Notes under the pieces: generated by a model
The model's input: the letters and a program-made list of their open reading frames with translations, nothing else
Database searches by the model: none
What the model was told of the DNA's origin: nothing
Program-made: the position numbers and the translations under genes
Source of the DNA: Xenopus tropicalis
Lineage: Eukaryota > Chordata > Amphibia > Anura > Pipidae
Length of the DNA stretch: 64,000 nucleotides
Assembly: GCF_000004195.4 (NCBI RefSeq)
Contig: NC_030678.2
Location: 58,001,378 to 58,065,377 of the forward strand
Direction of reading: 5' to 3'
Part shown: positions 50,701 to 59,739 of the stretch, piece after piece
Numbering within the stretch: the first letter of the stretch is position 1
Layout of the letters: every line of letters begins with the position of its first letter

Positions 50701-53700
50701 GTTTCTTGTAGCTATATTCTCCTGCCTTTTGCAAAGTATTGGCAATTATTCATTTTGTTCCCTTTGAAAGATCCCTCCCCTGTTTGGTCCTGGCTGGATG
50801 ATTTAGTTGATTTTGTTCATTCGATTGTCCCTGAATCTGTATCCTGTGTTGTTCCTGATCTTGTTATGTGATGTGCTGTTCCTGAGTTCTTGGTAATCTG
50901 TGTTCCTGTACCTTGAGTTTCTAGTAAAGTTCTGTGCTCAAGATTCCTTGCTCCTGTCTACTGGTAACTTACTTGATACCTCGCCATAGGGCTCCAAACT
51001 AATGGTGTGAACCTGCACCACCATGACCTCCCTGAAAGAAGGGCTGTCTGGGTCAAAACTGCCTGCCTGATTTTCCCAAAACCAGACAGAACTCTCCAAA
51101 ATTAACAAGACAATTGGCTAATCGCTGATCGCCACATCACAGCCCCATGATGTCACCGGTTTGCCCCTCTGATGTCACATTCGCACCCCGTGATATCACA
51201 TCCCCGCCCAGGCCCAGAGTTACATGTGGTGAAAGGTGGCAACCCTAGCACCAATGCAAAGGTAATAACTGCATGAGCATGAAACTGACTAGTGTAAGTC
51301 ATTGGCTGTGTAGGTGTAACACACTAAGGCAACCATGGTAGTAATGCCTCAAGCCATGTATGATTTCCAGTGCTCCCTGTAGACCCTGTACTTTTCACCT
51401 TGTGAGCAAATAAACAGAGCAAACTGCAGCCCTAGGCACAGGTCCACAAGTGCATTGGGTTGATTACTGCCTTTAGCAGGCCATACAGATATAGTAGTTT
51501 AAGATATAGTAATTTGTTGAACTTGCCAAATGAGCAGATTTTTGCCTGATTTGTGCCAATGCACAGATCACTTGTGTTTAGGGCAATCGTGAAAAGCACA
51601 GCATTTTCATGAAGCCTTATATTAAAAAACCTGCTTTGGCCATACAGCACTCTACATTTCGGCTCCCTAACTTGGGAGTCTGAATATTCAAGCTAGGGGG
51701 CACAAATGTGTACATCCTACATAGGCTTGATATGCCACGCTAGCTAGTCAGCTTTGCACCTATAGAAATCGACTTTTTGCCAATGTGAGACTGCCTACTA
51801 TGTGGCTACATCTGGGCATGCTGGCTAAAGTACCTATAATGGAGGGAAAATTCTAAATGATTGGCTAGTTATGTCTTGCAGATGTCAAAAGAATATCATT
51901 ATTGCCAGGGTCAGACTGGGCCACTGGGAAAAAACCCTGGTTACCGCTTCCCCTCCAATGATACATTTAACTTACATGCACTCAGGGAAGGACGTCACGC
52001 GGGGGGCCCCTGCAGGGAGTTAGGTGGGAGCAGTGGGGGGTGGGGGCGACACGGCCGGCGGGGGCACCTTGGGGGTGTAGGGCTCCTGGGGCAGCAACCA
52101 GTGGGCCCTGCACCCCCAGTCTGACCTGGATTATTGCAAAAAGGCAGCTAGTTTTTTAACTTAATTGATCAGTCATGGATCAGATCTGCAAAATACTATT
52201 AAAAAGGCACGGACAGGGCAGAATTCATAGATTCGTGTTACTACACAACTTATATGTGTTCAAAATAATTAGAGCATTTAATGCTTGGGAAGCCATTTAA
52301 TTTTCAGCTCAGACTTAGAGTGTAAAAATTGATGTACTTGCAGGGAGTATTAGTCACAGAATTAGACTGCTTAGCAACAGGGCTCTGCTACACAACTCCC
52401 GCTGAGCTGAGATCTTATTTCAGTACATACTGTAGCATTTTAACTACACTGAAACTTCCAAAGATTCTCAAGATAGAAAATGGAAATAGAATACTTTTTG
52501 CATTTAAAGTACTAAAAGATACCCTGTTCTAAAGAAAATAAAATATGACAGTATATATTAAATATATAATTATATATATCTCAATGTCCTGTGTCAGCAA
52601 GCATTTTATTTTCCTAGCAGGGCAACTTGATAGTATTTTTTAAACCTCTTTAGGTAGAAGCAGTGCACCACAGTATTCCACTATGGTTGCGGGCCAGGTA
52701 TTGGGTCCAATGTTTATTCCATTTTAAGATAATTCTCACATTTTCTGCATACCATACCTGCAAAGTTAAGAAATCAGCTAGAATTTGGATAGGATGATAC
52801 ATATCTGATAAACCATTAACAATTGGAATTGTTGCCTCTTTAGCCAAAAGGTCCAGGTCAGTTTGGCGATAAACTCTTGCTAGAACAGCATCAGTCATTC
52901 CTGATAATACCCTGGCAGGGAAAGATGAAAACTATATCAAGATAAATGGCATTGCCACATACAACATAATATTTAAGGTTAGAAATGAAAGGGGCCCATT
53001 CATTAAACCACTAATTTTGGGTGTTTAAAATTACATTTGGAAAAAATTTTGAGTAACCACAATAATTTCTGATGTTCAAAAATGTCACAAAAATTATTTT
53101 CTCGGTTGTACGAAAATATTGTGGTTGCGTTCCCGAAAGTCACAAAATTTTCGGATCCGAACTTTCACAAACGGCGCAAAAACCTTTCTGGCTTTGAAAC
53201 CTTCAATGTATGATTTTGGAAGCCTTCCATAGGACTCAATGGCACTTTACAAATCCAAACTGGTCAAAAGATAGGTTGTAAAAAGGTTGAAAAGTAGTCT
53301 TTCCAAAAAATAAGACTAAAAAGTAATGGAATTTTAACAATATTATCGTGGACATTACGCAAAGTTCTATAAACTTTAAAAAATACAAGTTTTTTTTTTA
53401 ATGGTTTCATGAATGGACCCCAAAGTGTAGGAAGGAGAAATACAGTAAAGAAACATGCATATAGATTTCAAATTGTATTCTTACTATTGTACATATAGAA
53501 TATGTTTATGTATTGCAGGAGAAAAATCATACTTATCATTTGTTTACCTGTAAAATGCATAGCAATTGCACCATATGAGGATATAAAATCATAAATATTT
53601 ATTATTTTATTTTATTACTGTAATATTGCCTTTTAATTTTCTCTTCTGCAGGGGAACTATTGCTATTCTACAAATATCTACTACATTGTATATTCTTTGT

Positions 53701-56490
53701 GAAAAAGAATTATTAAACATTGGTTTAGTGGATTTTTACTAACAGTTGTTGTTTCCCCCTAAAGTGATCAAGTACTGTATATAAAACAAAGCTGATCTGA
53801 GAATTTCATTTGCGACAAATTCTTAGGAGTACAGTACGTGATACCAGATTTTCCAGGCACATATGACTGTACACACTGCCCCATGAAATATGCCCCATAA
53901 TGGTGATATATTTTCCTTTATCCCTAGTTCCAATACCCACGTCCTACTCACTGTATACTGCAGGCAACGTTTAACAAACCTTGCTGTATCCTTCAGGCTT
54001 TCATTAACTCCCAAATGGATGTCTTGTGTGGTTAGAAAACAAGGATGTCCACCAAGTAAAGCAAACCCTACAAATTATAAAGCAATAAAAATGTATTTAA
54101 TTTTGCAAAACTGTAGGTGTATCTAGTATTCCCATCAGCACGTTTTGCCACTTTTATTGGTGCTTTAGTTCCCTAGATGTCTTGCTGAACATCTCCATGT
54201 AACAGTGTGAATATATGATAGGAACAGCACTTTCTGGCACTTTGCTGTCTGATTTATCTACACTAATACATACTGTACAATAATATTATTGTTATCTATA
54301 GACAAGTACAATGGAACTGCATATGTCTTGACTTGCGTGTGATTTTCAAAACAGAAGCAACTTGGTGTCAAATTATGAAATGAAAAGTTTAAAAAGTGTT
54401 TTATTTACACCTGACTGCAATGTATAATATTTGATTAGCTTTAAGTTCTGAGAAAAACATTAATTATGAACATTTTTAAAATTGGTATAATTGTTTTTAG
54501 CAGCATAAGTTACATTATTTTATTCTATTTGTGTGCTTATATATAATTCCTTCTAGTTTCTAGCTGTCCTGCATTAAAAAATGAAGGAGCAGCCCAAAAT
54601 TAAGCCATTAGGAATTATTTTTTTTTTTTTTACACACTACCTGCTGCTTAGAGTGATAAGTCATTTTTTTGTATGTATTCCATTTATTATTCCATGCATT
54701 GTTAAATAGTGATGTATAGTTTTCTGCATGGCACATCATTAGTTTGTATGAGTTTGACTTAAACAGCACTAAGTTTAACTCGCTGTCACTGAGGCTCCAG
54801 CATGGATTTGTGGGCAAAAATAAGAGAAGGTGTGAAGAAGAAGAGTGTAGGTTCTGCCATGATGCCACTCTGCAAACAATGTCTCATACAGCAGCAATGG
54901 AAGCCTTGTGGGTAGCAATAAAACAGAATTAAAGAGGCTTCAGTTGCCCTAAAATTGTTGTTCAGAGCCACTATCAAATTATGGGGCCCCATAGTACTTT
55001 GTGGATCCCTAAGTGCCAAGGTTATGAACCCACTGCCTGCCACACCCATTATCCAACTAGTTAGAATGGAGTCCCAGTTTAAAAACAACGTTTTTTTTTT
55101 GTACCACTACATATTTTACATATATTTTACACAATTTACTGCACATTTTTACCTCTTTTTTTTTGCATACTGTTAGCACTGTACTTTTTCCTGTTTATTT
55201 CTTTTGTGGCTAGTGCATTTAGTGTCTGAGCATTAAGTATCCTGTGTAATACTGTAAATTTTGTTTTATTGTTTCTATTGAATATCCATTTGTACCATAT
55301 ACAGTACATTTGGAAAGTACACATGTAATCCTCTGCATTTTAGGCGCCACACTGTTCAGTGGCCAACTGAGAGTTCATATTAACAATGATTTATCTTGGT
55401 ACCTAATACTGTGGGATGAGCTCCAAACCAAAATCTTTGAGGCAATTTTTCTAATTTTCTTCAACCAACAGCTACATTTGGCTATGTATTGCAGTTTGGT
55501 ACTTTTGAGTAAGAAGATATAATTACATATTTTAGGTTTGGCAGAATGTGTACTTTTGTTACGTGTATAAGTATTTTAAAAAACATTTTAAAAAAAAGAA
55601 TATGTAATGGATATTACTGCCCTCACCAGTTTCAGTGGAGAGTCTTGTTCTCGTACTTCTTTTTTCAAATATCATGGCAAGAGATTTTCCCTGCAGCACA
55701 GGTACATACTAACAAAACAAGACAAAGTACTTTATAAGCTAAAATATTAAGCACCGAATAGAAGAGCAGATATGAATGATTTTGTTCGGGCTTGCAAATG
55801 AGCCCAATAGTATTTTTTTTCTTGCTAAGTCCTTGTTTGTACAAAACTTGCATGTAGAAAGCATATTGACAAGATTAATTGTTTATTATAAAGTGTCAAA
55901 AATGTGCTGATTTATTATAAATTCGCCCCATAGTCCTGGATCTGAATACGTCTGCAAGGAACTGTATTTTTCTGGATGGGGAGCTAGATTCCTTCTAAAC
56001 TGTGCACTTTTGCATGCTCACACAAGTTAGTAAACTAGTGTAGACACATTTTAAAGCCTATAGAAAACATTGCATGGACACAATTCAATAACAGTATGGT
56101 ATCAATTATATAGAAACGTATCATGCCTAAAGATCTGAAAACTGCCAGTGCAATTCCCACAATGCCTGTAGTTGCTGTAGCTAAACACTGTGAATCGATA
56201 TCTGGGAAACCTATGACTTGCCTTAGTGATTCATCTTTCTCAGTGTCGGTGCAACCATTAGCACTTACAGGCATTGAGAGAACAAATTGGTGCTGACACT
56301 ATATTACTAAACGTTAACTAATAATACTAATTTAAATACACAATGTATTCTATGTCTTACCTCTCCTTTTTGCTTTATTCTGTATTTAAGATCAGCTGCC
56401 ACCCACAAAAGGTATTGTATTTCTTCAGCTGTGTAATGTTTTAAAGTTAAAAGGTTCCGACCTTTTAGCTGCACATTGCAATGTGATGAC
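41657..56490 (-). CDS. otc: Ornithine transcarbamylase (OTC), exons 2-10 of a split gene; exon 1 not found
   Basis: Mitochondrial urea-cycle enzyme; it makes citrulline from ornithine and carbamoyl phosphate and works as a trimer in the matrix. Nine minus-strand exons were read by translation and splice sites: 56490-56361, 55708-55627, 54067-53980, 52911-52758, 49535-49413, 48521-48468, 47917-47768, 43896-43759 and 41716-41657. Together they give 979 nt, which is the usual OTC CDS from exon 2 on, less 9 nt. Signature motifs appear in the expected order: STRTR (carbamoyl phosphate), HPCFL, HPIQ, GDGNN, DTWVSMG and HCLPR. All exon frames are open and the phases join. Introns hold many transposons. 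Intron 6 has a GC donor; all others are GT-AG. Exon 1 should lie at higher coordinates, inside or beyond the retrotransposon-rich 57-64 kb region. Identity is very secure from multi-exon collinearity. Expression is not testable here. Confidence 0.95.
41774..42106. mobile_element. Dispersed TIR repeat (TACAGGTATGG family) in otc intron 9
   Basis: GTACAGGTATGGTATCCATT to GGTCCCATTCCTGTAC, colinear with 21618-21938 (shared ACTCCATTTTAAATAA / TTTTTCTCTGTA and GGATCCC parts). It begins 58 bp upstream of the exon 10 acceptor. Confidence 0.72.
42584..43380. mobile_element. TIR element with TA target site, nested
   Basis: About 797 bp with ends TACCGTATTTTCCGGC and an inverse GAAAATACGGTA, flanked by TA. 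The interior has large inverted GC-rich arms (GCTGCTTAGGTTGCGCCCCG and its complement near 43155-43185) around a TGACGTCA-like centre, plus a 31-bp minisatellite. No transposase is encoded. TA target use suggests a Tc1/mariner-type mover, but the family is not certain. Confidence 0.82.
42698..42900 (+). repeat. 31-bp minisatellite inside the TIR element
   Basis: About six or seven units of CATCATCCAGCTCCCCTAGC plus ATCCCCCCCAA, with point changes and a C-run length change between units. It is asymmetric: the other arm of the element lacks it, so it expanded after the element formed. Confidence 0.85.
43575..43690 (+). mobile_element. CR1-type LINE 3' UTR fragment in otc intron 9
   Basis: ATAGCTCTTAGTACAACTTG, then ATCCAAGGACTAGTTTGAT and TTGGAGTCAGGA match 18709-18770 of the CR1 3' UTR. 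A nearby AACTTACTATGTTTC resembles its tail but precedes it, so the copy is rearranged. Confidence 0.6.
43759..43896 (-). CDS. otc: otc exon 9 (HCLP catalytic cysteine)
   Basis: 138 nt, 46 codons. It opens [21 protein letters not shown] and ends AENRKWTIM before donor GTACAG. HCLPR holds the catalytic cysteine that binds ornithine. The acceptor, TATAAAG, has a weak pyrimidine tract because A-rich sequence sits just upstream. No counterpart was found left of the duplicated segment. Confidence 0.96.
44223..45250 (-). repeat. Solo LTR in otc intron 8
   Basis: 1028 bp beginning TGTAGCACACCC and ending GGGGTGTTACA, with matching inverted ends (TGTAACACCCC on the other strand). A 4-bp duplication TAAT flanks it (44219-44222 and 45251-45254). 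Orientation is inferred from a minus-strand AATAAA near 44331 and is uncertain. No internal genes are present. Confidence 0.8.
45455..45704. mobile_element. CpG-rich TIR element in otc intron 8
   Basis: GAGTGATGAGCAAATTTTTT to CACTCATCACTAG. Flanked by TACTAAC at 45448-45454 and 45705-45711. Shares GACAGGCATGGATTCGCAG-type sequence with the family copy near 34316. Confidence 0.8.
46964..47380. mobile_element. Compound inverted-repeat element in otc intron 8
   Basis: The left end TAGGGTAAGAACCCATGAAG pairs with the right end TGTGGGTTCTTACCCTTA, and also with an inner GTGGGTTCCTACCATAATG near 47302. Inside, AGGCTTTTCACTGGCAACAA and CCGGTGAAAAGCCTTTTC are inverted, as are the GCCGGTGGAAA/TTTCCACCGGC arms. 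Non-coding. Private to copy B. Confidence 0.78.
47768..47917 (-). CDS. otc: otc exon 8 (SMG loop)
   Basis: 150 nt, 50 codons. It follows the acceptor ATTCCAAG and ends ...GYQITMQ before donor GTACAA. It contains [18 protein letters not shown] and then [19 protein letters not shown] supplies the ornithine-binding aspartate, and SMG is the mobile loop that closes the active site. A second, altered copy lies at 25161-25310. Confidence 0.96.
48468..48521 (-). CDS. otc: otc exon 7
   Basis: 54 nt. The acceptor is TTTTCTTAG and the donor is GAG|GTAAGTG. It encodes [18 protein letters not shown]. Its length equals that of the mammalian exon as I recall it. The near-identical but broken copy at 26281-26326 proves the downstream duplication. 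Confidence 0.95.
48661..48788. repeat. Long hairpin in otc intron 6
   Basis: The left arm 48661-48718 and right arm 48733-48788 are near-perfect reverse complements (AAAATCACCACAGTCACTAC against GTGATTGTGGTGATTTT, and so on) around a 14-nt loop. It ends about 140 bp before the exon 7 acceptor. The duplicate at 26.4-26.5 kb has only part of one arm. Confidence 0.88.
49413..49535 (-). CDS. otc: otc exon 6 (ornithine domain) with GC splice donor
   Basis: 123 nt. It begins [19 protein letters not shown] after the acceptor TGTGCAG and ends ATPK. GDGNN and the following [10 protein letters not shown] are conserved OTC ornithine-domain motifs. The bases after the last codon are AAG|GCAAGT, a GC-AG donor with otherwise ideal U1 pairing. 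The exon length and the join to exon 7 (GYEPD) match the known OTC structure, so the boundary is not in doubt. The exon was not found in the downstream duplicate. Confidence 0.95.
50580..51248. mobile_element. TIR element in otc intron 5
   Basis: CTGAGGTTGCCACC to GGTGGCAACCCTAG, flanked by CACCAA (50574-50579 and 51249-51254). About 670 bp, no clear ORF. Not seen in the downstream duplicate. Confidence 0.78.
51906..52129. mobile_element. hAT-like element in otc intron 5
   Basis: CAGGGTCAGACTGG to CCAGTCTGACCTGG. The duplication ATTATTGC lies at 51898-51905 and 52130-52137. Related in its ends to 27155-27416. Confidence 0.87.
52758..52911 (-). CDS. otc: otc exon 5 (HPxQ motif)
   Basis: 154 nt, the largest exon of the set. 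The acceptor is CCTGCCAG and the donor GTATGG. The translation runs [16 protein letters not shown], then [20 protein letters not shown], and ends with [15 protein letters not shown]. The HPIQ motif contacts carbamoyl phosphate in transcarbamylases. This exon is not included in the downstream duplicate, whose homology stops about 290 bp short of it, in intron 5. Confidence 0.95.
53000..53420. mobile_element. CpG-poor relic of the foldback family in otc intron 4
   Basis: Shares CGAAAGTCACAAAATTTTCG-type words and TGTATGATTTTGGAAGCCTT with 39115-39500. Ends near CATGAATGGACCCC. Older than its relatives, judging by the lost CpGs. Confidence 0.6.
53980..54067 (-). CDS. otc: otc exon 4
   Basis: 88 nt with split codons at both ends. 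The acceptor is TTTGTAG and the donor is GTTTGT. The translation is [11 protein letters not shown], then [18 protein letters not shown]. This is the strongly conserved core of the carbamoyl-phosphate domain. Exon length and both phases fit the vertebrate OTC structure. Confidence 0.95.
55627..55708 (-). CDS. otc: otc exon 3 (carbamoyl-phosphate loop)
   Basis: 82 nt. The acceptor is TTTTGTTAG directly before the TAT codon, and the donor GTGAGG follows 55627. The translation opens YVPVLQGK and contains [15 protein letters not shown], the carbamoyl-phosphate binding loop of transcarbamylases. One oddity: the run before it reads KSLAMIFEK, where mammalian OTC, as I recall it, has glycine in place of this alanine. 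The exon is too short for ordinary ORF searches and was found by reading the minus strand. Confidence 0.94.
56361..56490 (-). CDS. otc: otc exon 2 (start of mature enzyme)
   Basis: 130 nt. The acceptor is AACAG at 56491-56495 and the donor GTAAGA follows 56361. The first base completes a codon split with exon 1. The frame then carries the conserved NVQLKGR, LLTLK, a hydrophobic LLWVAADLK segment and ends RIKQKGE. This exon normally spans the transit-peptide cleavage region and the first helix of the carbamoyl-phosphate domain. It is 9 nt shorter than I recall for mammals, and the missing codons fall in the poorly conserved N-terminal linker. Confidence 0.94.
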
Positions 56491-56767
56491 CTGTTTAACA
56501 AAATGTATTTTATTATGCTATATTTCTATTGTGCTCAAGTATGCAGCTGTCTATAAAAATAATTAATAAACTTTATTCAGTTACAGTCACTTCACAACCA
56601 GAACCCTAGTGTCACAAGGCAACTAAGCTTATCACTGTACCAGACATCATGTAATGAAAATACAAACATTTTGTAATACTATGCTTAATATGTTAGAGAG
56701 CAATCAATACAATTTGTTATGGAAACCTTATATCCATAAAACACTGAAATATGAAATGCCATTTCTA

Positions 56768-56980
56768 AGGGGCTGATTCATTAAGGTGACAACTCACATT
56801 AGATACGAAAATTTCTGATGTGCGTTAATTTTGCAAAAAATTGCATTGAGCTTGCAGGGAAAAAAATAGTGGAAGATCCAAAAGTTACAAAATTTTAGTA
56901 TCCGAACAATTGTAAATGGAGTGAAAACCTTTCTGACTTTGATCCTTCTGTGCATGATTTTGAAAGCTTCCCATAGGACT
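56768..56980. mobile_element. Foldback family fragment upstream of otc exon 2
   Basis: Begins AAGGGGCTGATTCATTAAGG and contains TTCTGTGCATGATTTTGAAA as in 39240-39290. The right end is missing. Confidence 0.6.
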
Positions 56981-57777
56981 CAATGCTTTTGCTATTTTTT
57001 CCCTGCAATAATAACACAGTACCTTGTACTTAATGTCAACTATGTTAGCATTAATTCATGCAGATGGGTTATATTAATGTTTAAGAGTTTTGAAGCAGCC
57101 TTTAGGTCTGGGTTCCCAAGTATTCTTTATAATAAATACCATACCTCTACAATATGGGCTTTTCACATGAAGAGTTACCTGTGGTGTAATTATATGTGCT
57201 GTGTTGCTGCTATACTAATAGCTGCACATATTTGTGTATTTTGTTTATATAAATCAGGAGCTGACCTACTAGGCAAATAAAATGTGATTGGTTATCTAAA
57301 TTGCATCCGATAATAAAGGAGCTATCCTGGGGTACTTTCCTTTGTGATTGGCTGAAGATTGACTTCCATAAGACTACAAAATAATATCAGTCTGCATTTA
57401 TTTTTTCTTTCTTATTACCTTCTTTTTCCATTTTATAAATAGGGTCTTTATTGCTTATAATACTTTATCCAGATAGTGGCAGGGGGGGTGGGTAGGGTGC
57501 AAGCAGCCAAGGGGTGCACCGCTGCTAAATCCAGCCCTGCCAATTCTTCCTAGCAACCTGACAGTGCTTTGAATGAATAGAATATTTGTAGGAGAGGGTC
57601 TAAATATACAGATAAGTAATAAAAATTCACAATAACAATAAAAGTGACCCCCCCCCCATTTGCAAGCAGAAAGAGGCATAAGAAAGCAAATAATAAAAAA
57701 AAACTATATAAAACATAAAATTAGGACCAACTGAAAAGCACTAAAAACAGGTAATTCTATAAAATACTAAAGGTTTG

Positions 57778-57779
<2 letters not shown>

Positions 57780-57812
<33 letters not shown>
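57780..57812. repeat. (TA)n microsatellite, left half of retroelement target site
   Basis: 33 bp of TA ending exactly at the 3' LTR. The other half is at 63814-63830. Confidence 0.9.
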
Positions 57813-57815
<3 letters not shown>

Positions 57816-58439
57816 AAGGCAACTCTTCCGAACAGTGCAGTCTCTGGGGGTTTAGGTAGATTGCAGGGATCAGATTGGTCTCGGAAAACAACAGTTCACA
57901 CCCAGCATTTCATTTTAAGCTGACCTCAATCAGCTTTATTCATATATAACCGGCACACAGGAGTATATCAGAAAACAAAACATAAAAATAAATCCTAGCC
58001 TGTCCGGCTCTAACTCACATACAGCAGCTCCCTCTCTATGCAATAGAGAGGATCTAGCATCCAACTCTACAAAAAACAACAGTAGTTTGGTTACTCACTG
58101 TGTCCGGCTCTCTCCATACTGCATGCAGGCAGTTCCCCAGGAAGGGAGAGAGTGAGTCACTCTGCAGACACCATGTTTAAAGGGGTTTCCCCTGAAGCCT
58201 AACAAGGCCACTAATTAGCCAGGCTTCACCAATACCTGGATAGCCTGGTGAATGGTCCCACCCGCTCACTTCCATTCACTCCAGGGCCCTTTTTACCGGT
58301 TTTTCCAAAAGCCGAATGCAGTGAAAGAACACTCTTTCACTGCTGGCATATTTTCCCTGGAGCTTAATATATATATAAAAGAGAGAAATCTGGGAGAAAT
58401 ATACACACCTTCCACCTCTAACCCAGCATTTCTCTCACA
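57813..58439 (-). repeat. 3' LTR of the Gmr1-like element
   Basis: 627 bp. Read on the minus strand it starts TGTGAGAGAAATGC and ends GCCTTACA, the usual TG...CA. A purine tract (AGAGGGGGAGGG on the minus strand, about 58441-58452) lies just inside and would prime plus-strand synthesis. The flank is the TA microsatellite. Confidence 0.88.
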
Positions 58440-59311
58440 TACCCTCCCCCTCTGTTTCGACGTAGGGGTCAGAACACAACTAGCCCGCACCCGGGATAAG
58501 GCATCTGCATTCCCCAGCTGGGACCCCGGTCTATGCTCCACTGTGAACTTGTAGTTCTGAAGGGCCAGGAACCATCTTGTCACCCTTCTATTCTTTTCAC
58601 GATTTTCACACATCCATTTAAGGGGGGCGTGGTCAGTAACTAATGTAAACTGGCGGCCTAGCAGATAGTATCTAAGCTCCTCCAGCGCCCATTTCACTGC
58701 TAAGCATTCCTTCTCTACTGTAGCATAGTTTCTCTCATGGATGTTCAGCTTTTTACTCAGGAAAACTATAGGATGCTCTGCACCCTCTCTGATTTGGGAC
58801 AGTACTGCTCTGACTCCCACATCGGATGCGTCAGTCTGCACAATAAATTTCTTTGTGAAGTCTGGGGTTATCAGTACTGGTTGGCTGCATAAGGCTTTTT
58901 TTAGGGTCTGAAAGGCCTGTTCTGCCTCAGAGTTCCACTTGATCATTATGGACTTGGTCCCTTTTGTAAGGTCAGTCAGAGGGACAGCTATAGTGGCAAA
59001 GTTAGCTATGAACCTTCTGTAGTAACCAGTGATCCCCAAAAAAGCTCTAACCTGTTTTTTTGTGACTGGTCTAGGCCAGTCTTGAATTGCCTGTACCTTG
59101 TTAAGCTGAGGCTTAACTAGCCCTCTACCAATGTTGTACCCCAAATACTTGGCTTCTTCCAGGCCTATGCTACATTTTTTTGGGTTAGCTGTCAGACCGG
59201 CCATTCGTATGGAATCAAGCACGGCCTGTACCCCTGGTAGATGGGATTGCCAATCCGAGCTATGGATAACCACGTCATCAAGGTACGCTGCTGCGTACTG
59301 CCTATGGGGCC
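58293..59311 (-). pseudogene. pol: RT remainder (YLDD) and RNase H of the Gmr1-like element
   Basis: It resumes RT on the other side of the MITE. The catalytic YLDD lies at about 59268-59279, just upstream of the first in-frame methionine. RT thumb motifs follow, LTANPKKCSIGLEEAKYLGY, then AFLGITGYYRRFI. RNase H has TDASDVG, YATVEKECLAVKWAL and TDHAPLKWM (the D-E-D set). No stop occurs before the LTR: the frame continues through the purine tract and about 147 nt into the LTR, stopping at 58293. No chromodomain or integrase follows, in line with the rearranged order. Confidence 0.87.
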
Positions 59312-59739
59312 TTAAAGGAACAGTAACACCAAAAAATTAAAGTGTTTTAAAGTAAATTAAATATAATATACTAGTGCCCTGCACTGGTAAAAGTTGTTTG
59401 TTTGCTACAGTAACTCTACTATAGTTTATATATAATAATCTGCTGTGTAGCCATGGGGGCAGCCATTCAAGCTGGAAAAAAGGAGAAAAGGCACAGGTTA
59501 CATAGTAGATAATGGATAAGCTCTGTAGAATACAATAGTGTTTTATCTGTTATCTGCTGAGTGCCTGTGCCTTTTCTCCTTTGAATGGCTGCCTCCATGG
59601 CTGCACAGCTGCATTCTTTATATAAACCATAGTAGTGTTTCTGAGGCAAACACCCCAGTTGTACCAGTGCAGAGCAGCAGTACATTATATTGGAATTTAT
59701 GTTATACACTTGAATTTTTTGGTGTTACTGTTCCTTTAA
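59312..59739. mobile_element. T2/Kolobok-like MITE inside the RT gene
   Basis: 428 bp between TTAA at 59312-59315 and TTAA at 59736-59739. The ends are inverted: TTAAAGGAACAGTAACACC and GGTGTTACTGTTCCTTTAA. It contains no gene. The same family occurs at 11912-12596 and about 30900-31287. TTAA target choice and this terminus fit Xenopus T2 (Kolobok superfamily) MITEs. Confidence 0.9.

Larger units (their letters stand above)
46335..52472. repeat. Parent segment (copy B) of the otc tandem duplication
   Basis: This is the intact partner of the 24.29-34.28 kb duplicate. It holds otc exons 8, 7 and 6 with parts of introns 5 and 8. About 6.1 kb here corresponds to about 10 kb in copy A, mostly because of later insertions in A. 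Insertions private to B include the inverted-repeat element at 46964-47380 and the TIR element at 50580-51248. Confidence 0.82.

Noticed and set aside
54786..55088. 100-codon minus-strand frame in otc intron 3
   Set aside because: No matching family, and competing frames on both strands are equally open. Possibly an old repeat.
56110..56160. Minus-strand SLGMI in the frame 56035-56274, resembling part of otc exon 3
   Set aside because: Only five residues match, with no STRTR following and no suitable splice sites. The true exon 3 is at 55627-55708.
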